64,000 nt of DNA from Mycobacterium sp. (GCF_004298145.1 NZ_SCRH01000017.1:87894-151893); one strand, 5' to 3'. Shown: positions 8,863-17,673, counted from the stretch's first letter. The notes: a model not told the origin generated them from the sequence alone. Program-made: numbers and translations.

Positions 8863-9827
8863 TGGCCGGACTGTTCGCCAGCACCCTGCGCCCGGTGATC
8901 CTGGCCGCCGGACGCGGCGAGGCATTGCGTCGCGCCGCCGAGCGCTTACCGGTCACCCGTCGGGTGGTGCGCCGCTTCGTTCCCGGGGAGACCATCGAGT
9001 CTGCCATGAATAGCGTTGCTGTGCTGCGTGATTCGGGCCGATACGTCAGTATCGACTGCCTGGGTGAGGACACCTCCGACGCCGACGACGCCGATGCGGC
9101 GGTGCAGACCTACCTGGATCTGATCGCAGAGTTGGGCCGCCCCGATGCCGGGCGTGACGGTGTCCGGCCGCTGGAAGTCTCGGTCAAGTTGACGGCGCTG
9201 GGGCAGGCGCTGGGGCGTGATGGGCACAAGATCGCGCGGGAGAACGCGTGGTCGATCTGTGACGCCGCCCAGCGCGCAGGCGTGTGGGTGACGGTGGATG
9301 CCGAGAACCACACCACCGCCGAGTCGACGCTTTCGATCGTGCGTGACCTGCGCGCCGAATTTCCTTGGCTGGGAGTGGCTTTGCAGGCCTACCTGCGGCG
9401 CACGCTGGGTGACTGCGAACAGTTCGCCGCAGCCGGGGCCAGGATCCGGTTGTGCAAGGGCGCCTATGACGAGCCCGTATCGGTGGCGTATCGAGATCCC
9501 GCCGAGGTCACCCATTCCTACCTGGAGTGCCTTCGGGTGTTGCTGGCCGGGTCCGGCTATCCGATGGTGGCCTCCCACGACCCGGCGATCTTCGACGCGG
9601 TCCCCGATTTGGTGCGTGAATCGGGCCGCGGCGCCGGTGAATTCGAATACCAGATGCTGTACGGCATTCGTGACGACGAGCAGCGACGGCTCGCCGAGGC
9701 CGGTAACCAGCTGCGGGTATATGTCCCCTTCGGCACCCGGTGGTACGCATACTTCATGCGGCGACTGGCCGAACGACCGGCCAACCTGGCGTTCTTTCTG
9801 CGGGCCCTGGCCCAGCGGGGTCACTGA
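8862..9827 (+). CDS. pruB: Proline dehydrogenase (monofunctional)
   Basis: This 321-residue FAD enzyme oxidises proline to pyrroline-5-carboxylate and passes electrons to the respiratory quinone pool. It has the short single-domain TIM-barrel form, with KLTALG, the LQAYLRRT substrate/FAD segment, RLCKGAYDEP, ASHDP and the C-terminal YFMRRLAERPAN motif that carries the arginines binding the proline carboxylate. It shares one base with the end of pruA and so forms an operon that produces and consumes the reactive intermediate together. The last 7 bp overlap the end of the convergent TetR gene. Confidence 0.93.
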   Translation: MAGLFASTLRPVILAAGRGEALRRAAERLPVTRRVVRRFVPGETIESAMNSVAVLRDSGRYVSIDCLGEDTSDADDADAAVQTYLDLIAELGRPDAGRDGVRPLEVSVKLTALGQALGRDGHKIARENAWSICDAAQRAGVWVTVDAENHTTAESTLSIVRDLRAEFPWLGVALQAYLRRTLGDCEQFAAAGARIRLCKGAYDEPVSVAYRDPAEVTHSYLECLRVLLAGSGYPMVASHDPAIFDAVPDLVRESGRGAGEFEYQMLYGIRDDEQRRLAEAGNQLRVYVPFGTRWYAYFMRRLAERPANLAFFLRALAQRGH

Positions 9828-10441
9828 GCGCGGCGTGGCCGCGGCCGGTCGCTGGCGAAGCCGCGCACCACATGGGCGCGAACGAACTCCGCCGCCACGT
9901 CGGGATCGTCCATATCCAGGGTCGAGGACGGCGTGCTGAAGAGCGAGAACAGGATGCGGGCGAACCACTCGCCGGCGGCATCGACGTCGAGATCCTTGCG
10001 CACCTCACCCGTGAGCCTGGCGGCCGAAAGGTAGGGGGCGAAGAATTCGACGCATTCGCGCAGCAGCACGGCGGCGTCCTTGGTGAGCAGCAGGCTGATC
10101 GCGTCTTCGTCGAAGTACTTCTCGGAAGCGATGACTCGTCGCGCCTGCGTGACGAACACCGCCGCCGAACACAGCTTGTCCTCCAGGCTGCTGCCCCGAT
10201 CTATCGCCTTGGCCATCTCGCGATAGAAGCGCTCGGACGCGTGCTCGGCACACGCCTCCACGATCGCCGCCTTGTCGCTGAAGTATTCATAGATGGTGCT
10301 GCGGGACACGCCGGCCCGCTTGGCGATGTCGACGATGGTCGCCTTCTGCAATCCCTGCTTGCCGAAACACGCGAACGCGGACTCCACGATGAGCTCGCGG
10401 GTGGAGGTCTCCTGATGGGAGACAGAAGCCTGAGTCGTCAC
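9821..10441 (-). CDS. TetR-family regulator of the P450/aldolase operon
   Basis: This 206-residue protein has a TetR N-terminal DNA-binding domain (about 14-62; helix-turn-helix ATIVDIAKRAGVSRSTIYEYF) and a helical ligand-binding C-terminus that I cannot assign. The GTG start at 10441 overlaps the stop of the alcohol dehydrogenase gene (GTGA), making it the last gene of a nine-gene operon that begins at 17622. A regulator placed at the end of the operon it controls is common, and the perfect inverted repeat at 17653-17673 in front of the operon is the natural candidate operator. The inducing ligand, perhaps the pathway acyl-CoA, is unknown. Confidence 0.85.
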   Translation of the reverse strand: MTTQASVSHQETSTRELIVESAFACFGKQGLQKATIVDIAKRAGVSRSTIYEYFSDKAAIVEACAEHASERFYREMAKAIDRGSSLEDKLCSAAVFVTQARRVIASEKYFDEDAISLLLTKDAAVLLRECVEFFAPYLSAARLTGEVRKDLDVDAAGEWFARILFSLFSTPSSTLDMDDPDVAAEFVRAHVVRGFASDRPRPRRAQ

Positions 10442-11508
10442 GGAATCAACGCCCCCCGAGGGACCAGCCCGGCGTCGGCCGAGGCGAACGCGGCGTTGAC
10501 GTCGGCCAAATGGAACGGCTTGGGCATCAGCCGCTCGAACGGAAAACCGGTGTGTTGCAGGAACGATAGGCCGGTGGCCAGGGTGGCCGGGTCGTAGAGC
10601 ATCACGCCGCGCACGGATTTGTTGCCGTAGACCAACGCGCTCGGGTCGAGCTCGAAGGTGCGTCCCATGCCGACGTTGCCGACCTCGAGCAACGTCCCGC
10701 CGTTGTTGAGGAACCCGATCCCCTCCGGGATGACGCCCGGTACGCCGACGACCTCGAGCACCCAGTCGGCACCGACGCCCTCGGTGTGCTTGTGTACCTG
10801 CTCGGTGACCTGTGCGGTCGAGATTCCGCCGGCGTCGATGCAGTGGGTGGCGCCGAAATCGGCCGCGACATCGAGGCGTTCGGCGATCTTGTCGATGACG
10901 ATGACCGCGGCGGCACCCGCCGTCCGCGCGACCGCCGCGGCGTTGATGCCCAGTCCGCCGGCGCCCTGGATGACGACGGTGTCACCGAGCCGGACATCGC
11001 GCAGCGCGAATAACACCTGAGCCAGTGCGCAATTCAACGGGGCGACGGCCTCGTCGGGTAGGTCCTGGGGCACCTTATAGAGGGGTTGTCGCCGGCTGGT
11101 GTAGTAGTACTCGCCGTAGGCGGCGACGAAGTGCGGGGCCTGCTCGTGGGTGCGGTATTCCCCGGCCATCAGGTTCTGGCACGCGTACGACCGTCCCCGC
11201 GCACACGCGTGACAACGGCCGCAGAACCAGAAGTACGGTGCCACAACACGATCGCCGATCGTCAGCGGCTGACCGGTCGCGTCGGTGGTCAGTCCCTCAC
11301 CCAGTTCGGCGATCTCGCCGACCATTTCGTGGCCCATGGCGAACGGGCATGGTAGCGGCAGTTCACCGCGAAAGATGTGCAGGTCGGACCCGCAGATGCC
11401 GGCCATCCGCAGCCGCAGCGCCGCGGTGCCCGGTGCCGGTGTGGACAGCGGGAATTCGGCCAGCTCAATGGGCCCGCCGTGGGCGGTCAGGAGCGCGAGC
11501 CTCGGCAT
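10438..11508 (-). CDS. Zinc-dependent alcohol dehydrogenase (MDR family)
   Basis: The 356-residue medium-chain dehydrogenase has catalytic-zinc ligands Cys39 (GICGSD) and His60-Glu61 (GHE), structural-zinc cysteines at 96, 99, 102 and 110, and a Rossmann glycine motif GAGGLG near 186. The family oxidises alcohols with NAD(P)+. It lies 11 nt behind the Ltp2-like aldolase gene in the P450 operon. A likely job is to oxidise the alcohol formed by the P450, or an alcohol released after cleavage; the divergent aldehyde dehydrogenase would then continue. Substrate assignment is inference from context. Confidence 0.85.
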   Translation of the reverse strand: MPRLALLTAHGGPIELAEFPLSTPAPGTAALRLRMAGICGSDLHIFRGELPLPCPFAMGHEMVGEIAELGEGLTTDATGQPLTIGDRVVAPYFWFCGRCHACARGRSYACQNLMAGEYRTHEQAPHFVAAYGEYYYTSRRQPLYKVPQDLPDEAVAPLNCALAQVLFALRDVRLGDTVVIQGAGGLGINAAAVARTAGAAAVIVIDKIAERLDVAADFGATHCIDAGGISTAQVTEQVHKHTEGVGADWVLEVVGVPGVIPEGIGFLNNGGTLLEVGNVGMGRTFELDPSALVYGNKSVRGVMLYDPATLATGLSFLQHTGFPFERLMPKPFHLADVNAAFASADAGLVPRGALIP

Positions 11509-11519
11509 GATGGGTCCCC

Positions 11520-12689
11520 TCAGCCGGCCGGTGCGAGGATCAGACCACTGGTCGGCACGCCGGTTCCGGAGGTGACCAGCACATGCTCGACGTTGTCGAC
11601 CTGGTTGTACGAGGTGCCGCGCACCTGGCGCACCCCTTCGGTGATGCCGTTCATACCGTGGATGTACGCCTCGCCCAGCAGGCCGCCATTGGTGTTGATC
11701 GGAAAATCACCACCCAGCGACAACCGCTCAACGGTGGCGAAGTCCTTGGCCTCCCCGCGCCCGCAGAATCCGAGCTCCTCGAGCTGAGTGAACACGAACG
11801 GCGTGAAATGGTCGTAGATGAACGCGGTTTGGATGTCTTGCGGCTTGAGGCCGGAATCGCGCCACAGTTGGCGCGCCACCACCTGCATCTCGGGGAGCCC
11901 GGTGATGTCGTCGCGGTAGTAGCTGGTCATCATCTCGCCGTTGTGGGCGGCTCCCTGCGCGGCCGCGGTGATGATGGCCGGGGGCTGCCGCAGGTCCCGG
12001 GCGCGTTCCGCACTGGTGACGACGAGCGCGACACCGCCATCGCTCTCCTGGCAGCAATCCAGCAGCCGCAGTACCGGTTCCACGATCCAGCGCGAATTCT
12101 GGTGATCTTCCAACGTGATCGGGCGCTCGTAGAACCAGGCATCGGGGTTGGTCGCCGCGTGCTTGCGGTCGACGACCGCGATCCGGCCGAAGTCCTCATT
12201 GGTGACCCCGTACGTCGACATGTAGCGCTGGGCGTGCAGGGCCACCCAGGCCGCGGGAGTGAGCAGTCCGAACGGCGCGTAGTGCGCCATGAACACCGGT
12301 GTTTCCGCCATGCTGCGTCCGCTGCCGCCGAACCGGAAGCCGGAACGTTCGTTGAAGGCACGCCAGCACACCACCACGTCGGCGACGCCGGTGGCGACCG
12401 CCATCGCCGCGTGCACCACGGTGCCGGCGGCGGCGCCGCCGCCGTGGTGCACGCGGGAAAAGAAGCTCAGGTCGCCGATGCCCACGTTGCGGGCGATGTC
12501 GATCTCATCGCTGGAATCCATGGTGAACGTGACCATGCCGTCGACGTCCCCGGGCGTCAGGCCGGCGTCGTCCAGTGCGGCGCTGACCGCCTCGCATGCC
12601 AATTGCAGTTCGCTGCGCCCGGATTCCTTGGAGAACTCGGTCTGGCCGATCCCGACGATGGCCGCGGCTCCCGGCAGCGTCCTGCTCAT
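11520..12689 (-). CDS. Ltp2-like thiolase-superfamily aldolase
   Basis: The 389-residue protein belongs to the SCP2/lipid-transfer thiolase group. The usual catalytic cysteine region reads VHHGGGAAAG, so the thiolase Cys is missing, which is typical of the retro-aldolase branch. Tyr292 (IYDHF) and Tyr342 (EAYIHGMNG) are 50 residues apart, like tyrosines I recall as catalytic in Ltp2 (numbered 294 and 344 there). Ltp2 works as a complex with a DUF35 protein and cleaves a 17-hydroxy steroid propionyl-CoA. A separate DUF35 gene is encoded three genes upstream in the same operon. The start overlaps the MaoC stop (ATGA). The substrate is not known; a steroid-like or branched side chain is inferred. 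Confidence 0.82.
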   Translation of the reverse strand: MSRTLPGAAAIVGIGQTEFSKESGRSELQLACEAVSAALDDAGLTPGDVDGMVTFTMDSSDEIDIARNVGIGDLSFFSRVHHGGGAAAGTVVHAAMAVATGVADVVVCWRAFNERSGFRFGGSGRSMAETPVFMAHYAPFGLLTPAAWVALHAQRYMSTYGVTNEDFGRIAVVDRKHAATNPDAWFYERPITLEDHQNSRWIVEPVLRLLDCCQESDGGVALVVTSAERARDLRQPPAIITAAAQGAAHNGEMMTSYYRDDITGLPEMQVVARQLWRDSGLKPQDIQTAFIYDHFTPFVFTQLEELGFCGRGEAKDFATVERLSLGGDFPINTNGGLLGEAYIHGMNGITEGVRQVRGTSYNQVDNVEHVLVTSGTGVPTSGLILAPAG

Positions 12690-13153
12690 GCGCCGGAACC
12701 GTCGAACAGGCTGAGCACCGCGCTGCCGGAAACGTGGTCGCCGAGGCTGTTGGCGCCCGTCAAGCTCACCTCGACGAAGTTCTCGCCTCCCACGCCTTCA
12801 CTCTTGCCGGTGACGCTGCCCGTGAAGCGCAGCGGATCATCGGGAAAGCACGGCACGCCCAGGCGGATCGACAGGTTCTTGACCATCGCTTCGGGCCCCG
12901 CCCAGTCGGTGAGGAAGCGCACGCAGTAGCCGTTGGTGGTCAAGATGTTCATGAACAAGTTCGGCGAGCCCTGCTTCTTGGCGTAGTCACGGTCGTGATG
13001 CACCGGCATGAAGTCACGGGTGGCGATCGCGCCGGCGACGATCATCGTGGTGGTGATCGGGATTTCGAGCGGCGTGACCTCGTCTCCCACCGCGATGTCG
13101 CGCCAACGCAGGGTTTTCTTAGACGGGGAAGTCCGGCCGGCGGTGGTCGTCAT
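12686..13153 (-). CDS. MaoC-like enoyl-CoA hydratase subunit (ChsH1-like)
   Basis: The 155-residue single hot-dog protein carries the hydratase motif around ATRDFMPVHHDRDYA (about residues 45-59) with the conserved Asp and His, and NLFMNILTTNGYC downstream. It resembles ChsH1 (Rv3541c), which pairs with the MaoC domain of ChsH2 to hydrate the steroid enoyl-CoA. The second MaoC protein of this operon (14673-15218) is the expected partner. Both ends overlap neighbours by ATGA (FadE upstream, Ltp2-like downstream). The ATG at 13153 is chosen because the upstream extension is Arg-rich noise inside the FadE gene. Confidence 0.8.
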   Translation of the reverse strand: MTTTAGRTSPSKKTLRWRDIAVGDEVTPLEIPITTTMIVAGAIATRDFMPVHHDRDYAKKQGSPNLFMNILTTNGYCVRFLTDWAGPEAMVKNLSIRLGVPCFPDDPLRFTGSVTGKSEGVGGENFVEVSLTGANSLGDHVSGSAVLSLFDGSGA

Positions 13154-14271
13154 GAGAGTCCTTCCGAATAGGTTGCGCCAAGGTGGGCCAGTTGCGCGGC
13201 AGCCGGGCCGAGGGTGAGCTCGTTGTGCTTGGCCCACAGGAAATAGCGGTGCAGGGGATAGGTGATATCGATTCCGATGCCGCCGTGCACGTGCTGGGCG
13301 GTGGCGGCGACACGGGCGCCGGCCTCGGCCGCCCAGAATTTCGCGATTCGGGCGGCTCGGCGGGCCTCGTCCAAGGGCCTTCCTCGCGCGATCAACCATG
13401 CCGCCTGCCAGGTGGTCCACCGGATCGCCTCGACATCGATGAATGCATCGGCCATCCGCTGCTGCACGGCCTGGAAGCTGCCGATCGGACGGCCGAACTG
13501 CTCACGGCCCGTGGTGTATTCGGCGGCGATGCGCAGAGCGCGCTCGGCGACACCGAGCTGGATCGCGCACAGTGCGACCAGCGCGCGCGTGTACAACGAT
13601 TCGACCAGACCGGTGCCGACGATCTTGTCCGCCTCGGAAATGGTTGCGCCATCGAGAAATACGTCCGCGTGTGGTTCACGATTGGTGGTCGCCACCGGGC
13701 GAATCTCGACGCCATCGGCGTCGCGGCCCAGCAGGAACACGCCCACGTCACCGTCGGCAGTGGTGGCCGGAATCAGCATGGTGTCGGCGAGCTGGGCGGC
13801 CGGCACCAGCTCTTTGGCGCCATCGAGGCGCCAGCGCGGTCCGTCGCGGCGGGCGGTGGTGGCCGGGCGCGCCGGGTCGGAGCGGCCGGGTTCGGCCAAT
13901 CCGGCTGTCAGGATGTGGGTTCCGGCGACCACGCCGGGCAGGAACCGCTGTTGCTGTTCGTGGTTGCCGTGCCGCGCGATCGGGTCGGAACCCAGCACCA
14001 GCGTCGCGTAGGCCGGCACCGGTGCCACGCTGAAGCCGACCTCGGCCAGCAACACCCCGAGCTCCAGGAAGCCACCGCCGTTACCGCCCACCGACTCGGG
14101 CAGCGCGGTGCCCAGCAGGTCGGCGGCCGCGAGCTCGCTCCAGAGCGCGTCGTCGTAGCGGATATCGCCGGCCTCCATCTCGGTCAGGCGTTCGGGTGTG
14201 GCTCGGCGCTCGAACAGGTCGCGGGCGAGTTTGGCGATCGTCTCTTGCTCTTCGGTGAAGGTGAAGTCCAT
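13150..14271 (-). CDS. Acyl-CoA dehydrogenase subunit (FadE28/ChsE1-like)
   Basis: The 373-residue acyl-CoA dehydrogenase fold starts MDFTFTEEQETIAKLARD and has the C-terminal helical region HVHGGIGIDITYPLHRYF near 335-352. The middle domain is divergent, with an Arg/Pro-rich stretch at about 130-145. In the igr operon two unlike FadE chains form an alpha2-beta2 enzyme that desaturates a short steroid side chain; with the FadE at 15237-16421 this gene could form the same kind of heterotetramer. It is 3 nt from the DUF35 gene and overlaps the next MaoC gene. I did not identify a catalytic base with certainty. Confidence 0.82.
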   Translation of the reverse strand: MDFTFTEEQETIAKLARDLFERRATPERLTEMEAGDIRYDDALWSELAAADLLGTALPESVGGNGGGFLELGVLLAEVGFSVAPVPAYATLVLGSDPIARHGNHEQQQRFLPGVVAGTHILTAGLAEPGRSDPARPATTARRDGPRWRLDGAKELVPAAQLADTMLIPATTADGDVGVFLLGRDADGVEIRPVATTNREPHADVFLDGATISEADKIVGTGLVESLYTRALVALCAIQLGVAERALRIAAEYTTGREQFGRPIGSFQAVQQRMADAFIDVEAIRWTTWQAAWLIARGRPLDEARRAARIAKFWAAEAGARVAATAQHVHGGIGIDITYPLHRYFLWAKHNELTLGPAAAQLAHLGATYSEGLS

Positions 14272-14274
14272 GAT

Positions 14275-14673
14275 TCAAGCGCTCGGCCGGAACTGGTGCA
14301 GCACCAGGTCGTCATCGAAGGTCTGGTAGTAAATCTCCACGGGCATTCCGGGTGTCACCTCGCTCGGGTCGATGCCGGTCAGGTTGGACACCAGTCGCAC
14401 CCCCTCCTCGAGTTCCACCAGCGCAACGACGTAGGGGTAGTCGAAAAAAGGGAACTGGGGCTCGTGCGGCAGCACGTAGCTGTAGACGGTGCCGCGGCCC
14501 GACGACTCGATCGCCTCCCAGTCCAGCGAACGGCAGTTGGGGCACATGGGGCGAGGCGGGTGACGCAGCTGCCCGCATCCACCGCAGCGCTGGATCAGGA
14601 GCTTGTTCTCCCGCAATCCATTCCAGAAGAACTCGGTGTCCGGCGTGATCGCCGGCGCCAAACGGGCCGCCAT
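14275..14673 (-). CDS. DUF35/OB-fold zinc-ribbon partner of the aldolase
   Basis: The 132-residue protein has an N-terminal rubredoxin-like zinc ribbon (CGGCG near 30 and CPNC near 44) followed by an OB fold, the DUF35 layout. In ChsH2 (Rv3542c) this domain is fused behind a MaoC domain and is required by the Ltp2 aldolase. Here it is a free-standing gene whose ATG shares one base with the stop of the MaoC gene at 14673. Its likely role is to bind the acyl-CoA and activate the Ltp2-like protein. The split from MaoC is real in the sequence, with a TGA stop between the domains. Confidence 0.85.
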   Translation of the reverse strand: MAARLAPAITPDTEFFWNGLRENKLLIQRCGGCGQLRHPPRPMCPNCRSLDWEAIESSGRGTVYSYVLPHEPQFPFFDYPYVVALVELEEGVRLVSNLTGIDPSEVTPGMPVEIYYQTFDDDLVLHQFRPSA

Positions 14674-15218
14674 CAGTTTTCCGGCCTGAATCGCAGCACC
14701 CGGAATCGTTGTCGGCCCAGCACTTCGCCGTTCTGGTCGGTGTAGGTCGTCAGCCAGGTCAGGAAGAAGCCGGTGCCCAGCGCCGTCTTCTTCTCGTCGG
14801 AGACCGACTCGTAGACCGTCGTCGCGCTGATCACGTCGCCCAGGCGCGGGTAACGTTCGATCTCGAACTCCGAGTTGGTCGCCACCGTGCTGGTGTAGCC
14901 GGCCTCGTCGAGGAATGCCGTTGGGTTGCTGTGGATCTCGATAGGCGCCCCGCCTCGTTCCCCGATCCCTTCCAGTTTCGGCGACGGCATCGTCCAGGTC
15001 TGCAGCATCACCGGCGGCGACACGATGCCGCCGAAGCGTGACGTGGCGGCGAACTCCGGGTCGAGGTAAACGGGGTTCATGTCGGCCATGGCATACGCCC
15101 AGTGCCGGATCATCGGCTGATTCACCGGGTCCGGCGCCAGTGACGGTTTTCCGGTGCCGCCGGTCGGCTGACCGACGAGGGCCCGCACCTTGGCGCTGAC
15201 GGTCTCTGAGTCAATCAC
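14673..15218 (-). CDS. MaoC/FAS1-type dehydratase domain protein (ChsH2 N-terminal-like)
   Basis: The 181-residue hot-dog protein resembles the N-terminal half of ChsH2, with MIRHWAYAMADMNPVYLD at about 36-53 and GGIVSPPVMLQTWTM after it. The family helps bind and hydrate the enoyl-CoA, with the catalytic Asp/His usually on the ChsH1 partner. The GTG start at 15218 follows the FadE stop by 18 nt; the stop is fused to the DUF35 start. A single ChsH2-type gene would encode both parts together, so this organism uses two polypeptides. Confidence 0.8.
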   Translation of the reverse strand: MIDSETVSAKVRALVGQPTGGTGKPSLAPDPVNQPMIRHWAYAMADMNPVYLDPEFAATSRFGGIVSPPVMLQTWTMPSPKLEGIGERGGAPIEIHSNPTAFLDEAGYTSTVATNSEFEIERYPRLGDVISATTVYESVSDEKKTALGTGFFLTWLTTYTDQNGEVLGRQRFRVLRFRPEN

Positions 15219-15236
15219 GTGGTTCTGTCCTCCTGA

Positions 15237-16421
15237 CTATGTCGCGGCCCGAAGGTCGCGGGGGGCGCGGGGCATGCCCAACCCGGCCATGGCGATGATG
15301 TCACGTTGGATTTCGTTGGCCCCGCCTCCGAAGGTGTTGATGACGGCCTGCCGGTAGGCGGATTCCAGCGCGCCACGCAGCGGCGCGTCGGCGCCGCGCC
15401 GCACCCCGTTGCCGTCCAGCACCTCGAGCAGCTGGCGGGCGACCTGCCCGGTGAGCTCGGTGCCGAACACCTTCGCCGCCGACGCTTCCCCCATGCTGAG
15501 GACCCCCTTCGTCATCGCCGCATTCACCCGCAGATTGACGAGTTTGTATGCGGCGACTTGGGCTTCGACCCGGGCCAGAGCCAGCCGCACCCACGGCTGG
15601 TCGATGACACGACCATCGTCGAGCTCGGTCGTGGTGGCCCAGTCCAGGGTCTTCTCGAACAGCGGCTCGAGCGCGCCCAGATTGCCCAGGGCGGCGCGTT
15701 CGAAGTTCAACTGCGTGGTGATCAGCTGCCAGCCCTGGTTCTCGCCACCCACCAGCGCGCTGACCGGGACCCGGACGTCGTCGTAGAACGTGTAGAACGT
15801 CGAGACGCCCGGCATGGTGTGCAGCGGCTGCCAGGAGAATCCGGGTGACGAGGTCGGCACGATGAGGATCGAAATGCCCTTGTGCTTCTTGGCATCCGGA
15901 TCGGTCCGAACGGCCAGCCAGATGTAATCGGCGTAGGCCGCACCGCTGGTGAACATCTTCTGGCCGTTGATCACATACTCGTCACCGTCGCGGACGGCCG
16001 TGGTGCGCACCGAGGCGAGGTCGCTGCCCGCGGCCGGCTCGGAGTAACCGATGGCGAACTCGACGCTGCCGTCGAGAATCGCCGGCAAAAACGCCTGCTT
16101 CTGCTCTTCGGTGCCGTAGTGCATCAACGTCGGCCCGACGGTATTGAGTGTCACCAGCGGGATGGGAGCGCTGGCCCGGCGCGCCTCTTCGGAGAAGATG
16201 AATTGCTCGATCGCCGAGAACCCCTGCCCACCATATTCTTTGGGCCACCCAACCCCCAGCAGGTTGGCCGCGGCCAAAGCGCGGACGCATTCGCGCACCG
16301 CGGGGCCGCCCTCCATGTGCTCGCTGACTGCGGCGACGCGTTCGGGCGTCATCACCTTTTCCAGGGTCGCGCGCATCCCGGCGCGTAACCGTTCTTGTTC
16401 CGGCGTGTATTCGAGGTCCAT
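15237..16421 (-). CDS. Acyl-CoA dehydrogenase subunit (FadE29/ChsE2-like)
   Basis: The 394-residue protein has the full acyl-CoA dehydrogenase domain order: helical N-terminus, FAD/substrate segment (GYSEPAAGSDLASVRT, VINGQKMFTSGAAYADY) and C-terminal helices ending in GGGANEIQRDIIAMAGLGMPR. It would introduce the alpha-beta double bond in the acyl-CoA, with FAD re-oxidised by ETF. The ATG at 16421 (MDLEYTPEQERLR) is the family start and lies 4 nt after the P450 stop. It is the larger of two FadE chains in the operon, the expected pair for an alpha2-beta2 ChsE-type enzyme. Confidence 0.85.
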   Translation of the reverse strand: MDLEYTPEQERLRAGMRATLEKVMTPERVAAVSEHMEGGPAVRECVRALAAANLLGVGWPKEYGGQGFSAIEQFIFSEEARRASAPIPLVTLNTVGPTLMHYGTEEQKQAFLPAILDGSVEFAIGYSEPAAGSDLASVRTTAVRDGDEYVINGQKMFTSGAAYADYIWLAVRTDPDAKKHKGISILIVPTSSPGFSWQPLHTMPGVSTFYTFYDDVRVPVSALVGGENQGWQLITTQLNFERAALGNLGALEPLFEKTLDWATTTELDDGRVIDQPWVRLALARVEAQVAAYKLVNLRVNAAMTKGVLSMGEASAAKVFGTELTGQVARQLLEVLDGNGVRRGADAPLRGALESAYRQAVINTFGGGANEIQRDIIAMAGLGMPRAPRDLRAAT

Positions 16422-16425
16422 CGGC

Positions 16426-17622
16426 TCAGGCTCCCAGCCGAACCGGCATGCGCTTGACCCCGGGTACCATGGTAGCCCGCATCCGGTCCACCTCGCCCAC
16501 CAGCTCCAGCCGCGGGAAGCGGCGCAGCAGCTCCTCAAACAGCACCGTCGCCTCCAGGCGCGCCAATTGTGCTCCCACACAGGAGTGTTCGCCACAGCCG
16601 AAGGCGATGTGCGGGTTTGGGTGGCGGGTGATCCTGAACTCCTCGGAGTCGGGGCCGAAGATGTCTTCATCCCGGTTGGCCGACCCGTAGAGCATCACCA
16701 CCACCTCGCCGGCGCGGATCTGCTGACCGCGGATCTCGACGTCGGCCGTCGCGGTGCGCGCCATGTGCACCACGGGGCTGTTCCAGCGCAACATCTCCTC
16801 GACGGCGAGCGGGATTTGCGCGGGATCCTCGATGAGCAAACAACATTGGTCGGGGTGCGCGATCAGCGCCAGGGTGCCCAACGCAATCAGATTGCGGGTG
16901 GTTTCGTTGCCGGCCACCAGCAGCAGGAAGGCGAAGTTGAGCAGGTCTTCGTCGGTCAGCCGGTGCTCATCGATCTCGGCTTCGGCCAGCACCGACAGCA
17001 GGTCGTCGCGCGGTTGGGCGCGGCGGGCGGCGATCAGCTTCTGGAAGTATTCGAAGAGCTGTCCCATGGCCACGAACGAGTCGAGTTCGATTTCGGGGTC
17101 GGCGGTTCCGGTGGCCGCGTCCGACCACGCCCGGAATTGCTCCCAGTCGTCGGGCGGGGCACCGAGCAGTTCGGCGATCATCCGGGTGGGCAGCGGCGCC
17201 GCGATCTCTTCGGCGAACTCGTGCACCGAACCGGGTTCGATGCCGTCGAGAATGCCGCGGACGATCTCGCGGATCTTCGGCTCGAGCACGGCCACCCGTC
17301 GCCGGGTGAAGCCCGAGTTGATCAGCTTGCGCAGCTGGCGGTGTCGCGGTGGGTCGCTGAAGATGAGGTTGCCCTCCTGCACCGGGCTGGGCATCGCCGG
17401 GTCCGGGATGGTGATTCCCTTCGTCGAAGAGAAGAGCGCGGGGTTGCTCGACACGTACCGGATGTCCTCGTACTTCAACAGCGCCCAGAAGTTGGTGACG
17501 TCGTTCCAGCACACCGGCCGCGTGGCGCGCAGCTCCCGGTAGGCGGGGTAGGGGTCGCCCGCGTAGAAGTCGGGGGAGTGCAACGGGAATTCCGGCGAGC
17601 GCAGCGGCGGATGAGTTCGCAC
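16426..17622 (-). CDS. Cytochrome P450
   Basis: The 398-residue soluble P450 shows the I-helix AGNETTR (237-243), the ExxR pair Glu276/Arg279, and the haem loop FGCGEHSCVG with the ligand Cys348. It has the class I bacterial size and lacks a membrane anchor, so it should need a ferredoxin and reductase that are not encoded here. As first gene of the operon it would hydroxylate a terminal carbon, the role CYP125 has beside fadE28-fadE29 in the igr operon. The family number cannot be given without alignment. The GTG start at 17622 is preceded by GAGAGGGG. Confidence 0.9.
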   Translation of the reverse strand: MRTHPPLRSPEFPLHSPDFYAGDPYPAYRELRATRPVCWNDVTNFWALLKYEDIRYVSSNPALFSSTKGITIPDPAMPSPVQEGNLIFSDPPRHRQLRKLINSGFTRRRVAVLEPKIREIVRGILDGIEPGSVHEFAEEIAAPLPTRMIAELLGAPPDDWEQFRAWSDAATGTADPEIELDSFVAMGQLFEYFQKLIAARRAQPRDDLLSVLAEAEIDEHRLTDEDLLNFAFLLLVAGNETTRNLIALGTLALIAHPDQCCLLIEDPAQIPLAVEEMLRWNSPVVHMARTATADVEIRGQQIRAGEVVVMLYGSANRDEDIFGPDSEEFRITRHPNPHIAFGCGEHSCVGAQLARLEATVLFEELLRRFPRLELVGEVDRMRATMVPGVKRMPVRLGA

Positions 17623-17652
17623 GGCAAGCCCCTCTCGCAGGACACCCGATCC

Positions 17653-17673
17653 GACAGATTAGGGCAATCTGTC
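17653..17673. promoter_or_regulatory. Perfect inverted repeat, candidate TetR operator
   Basis: GACAGATT-N5-AATCTGTC is an exact 8-bp inverted repeat with a 5-bp centre. It lies 31 bp before the P450 start and 143 bp before the divergent aldehyde dehydrogenase, in the only long gap of the cluster (17623-17815). Size and symmetry fit a TetR dimer. The TetR gene that ends the P450 operon is the likely binder, which would let one repressor govern both transcription units. Confidence 0.6.

Noticed and set aside
7162..8925. 587-codon open frame on the minus strand
   Set aside because: It is the shadow of pruA on the other strand, caused by high G+C at third positions; the protein is Arg/Gly/His-rich and resembles no family.
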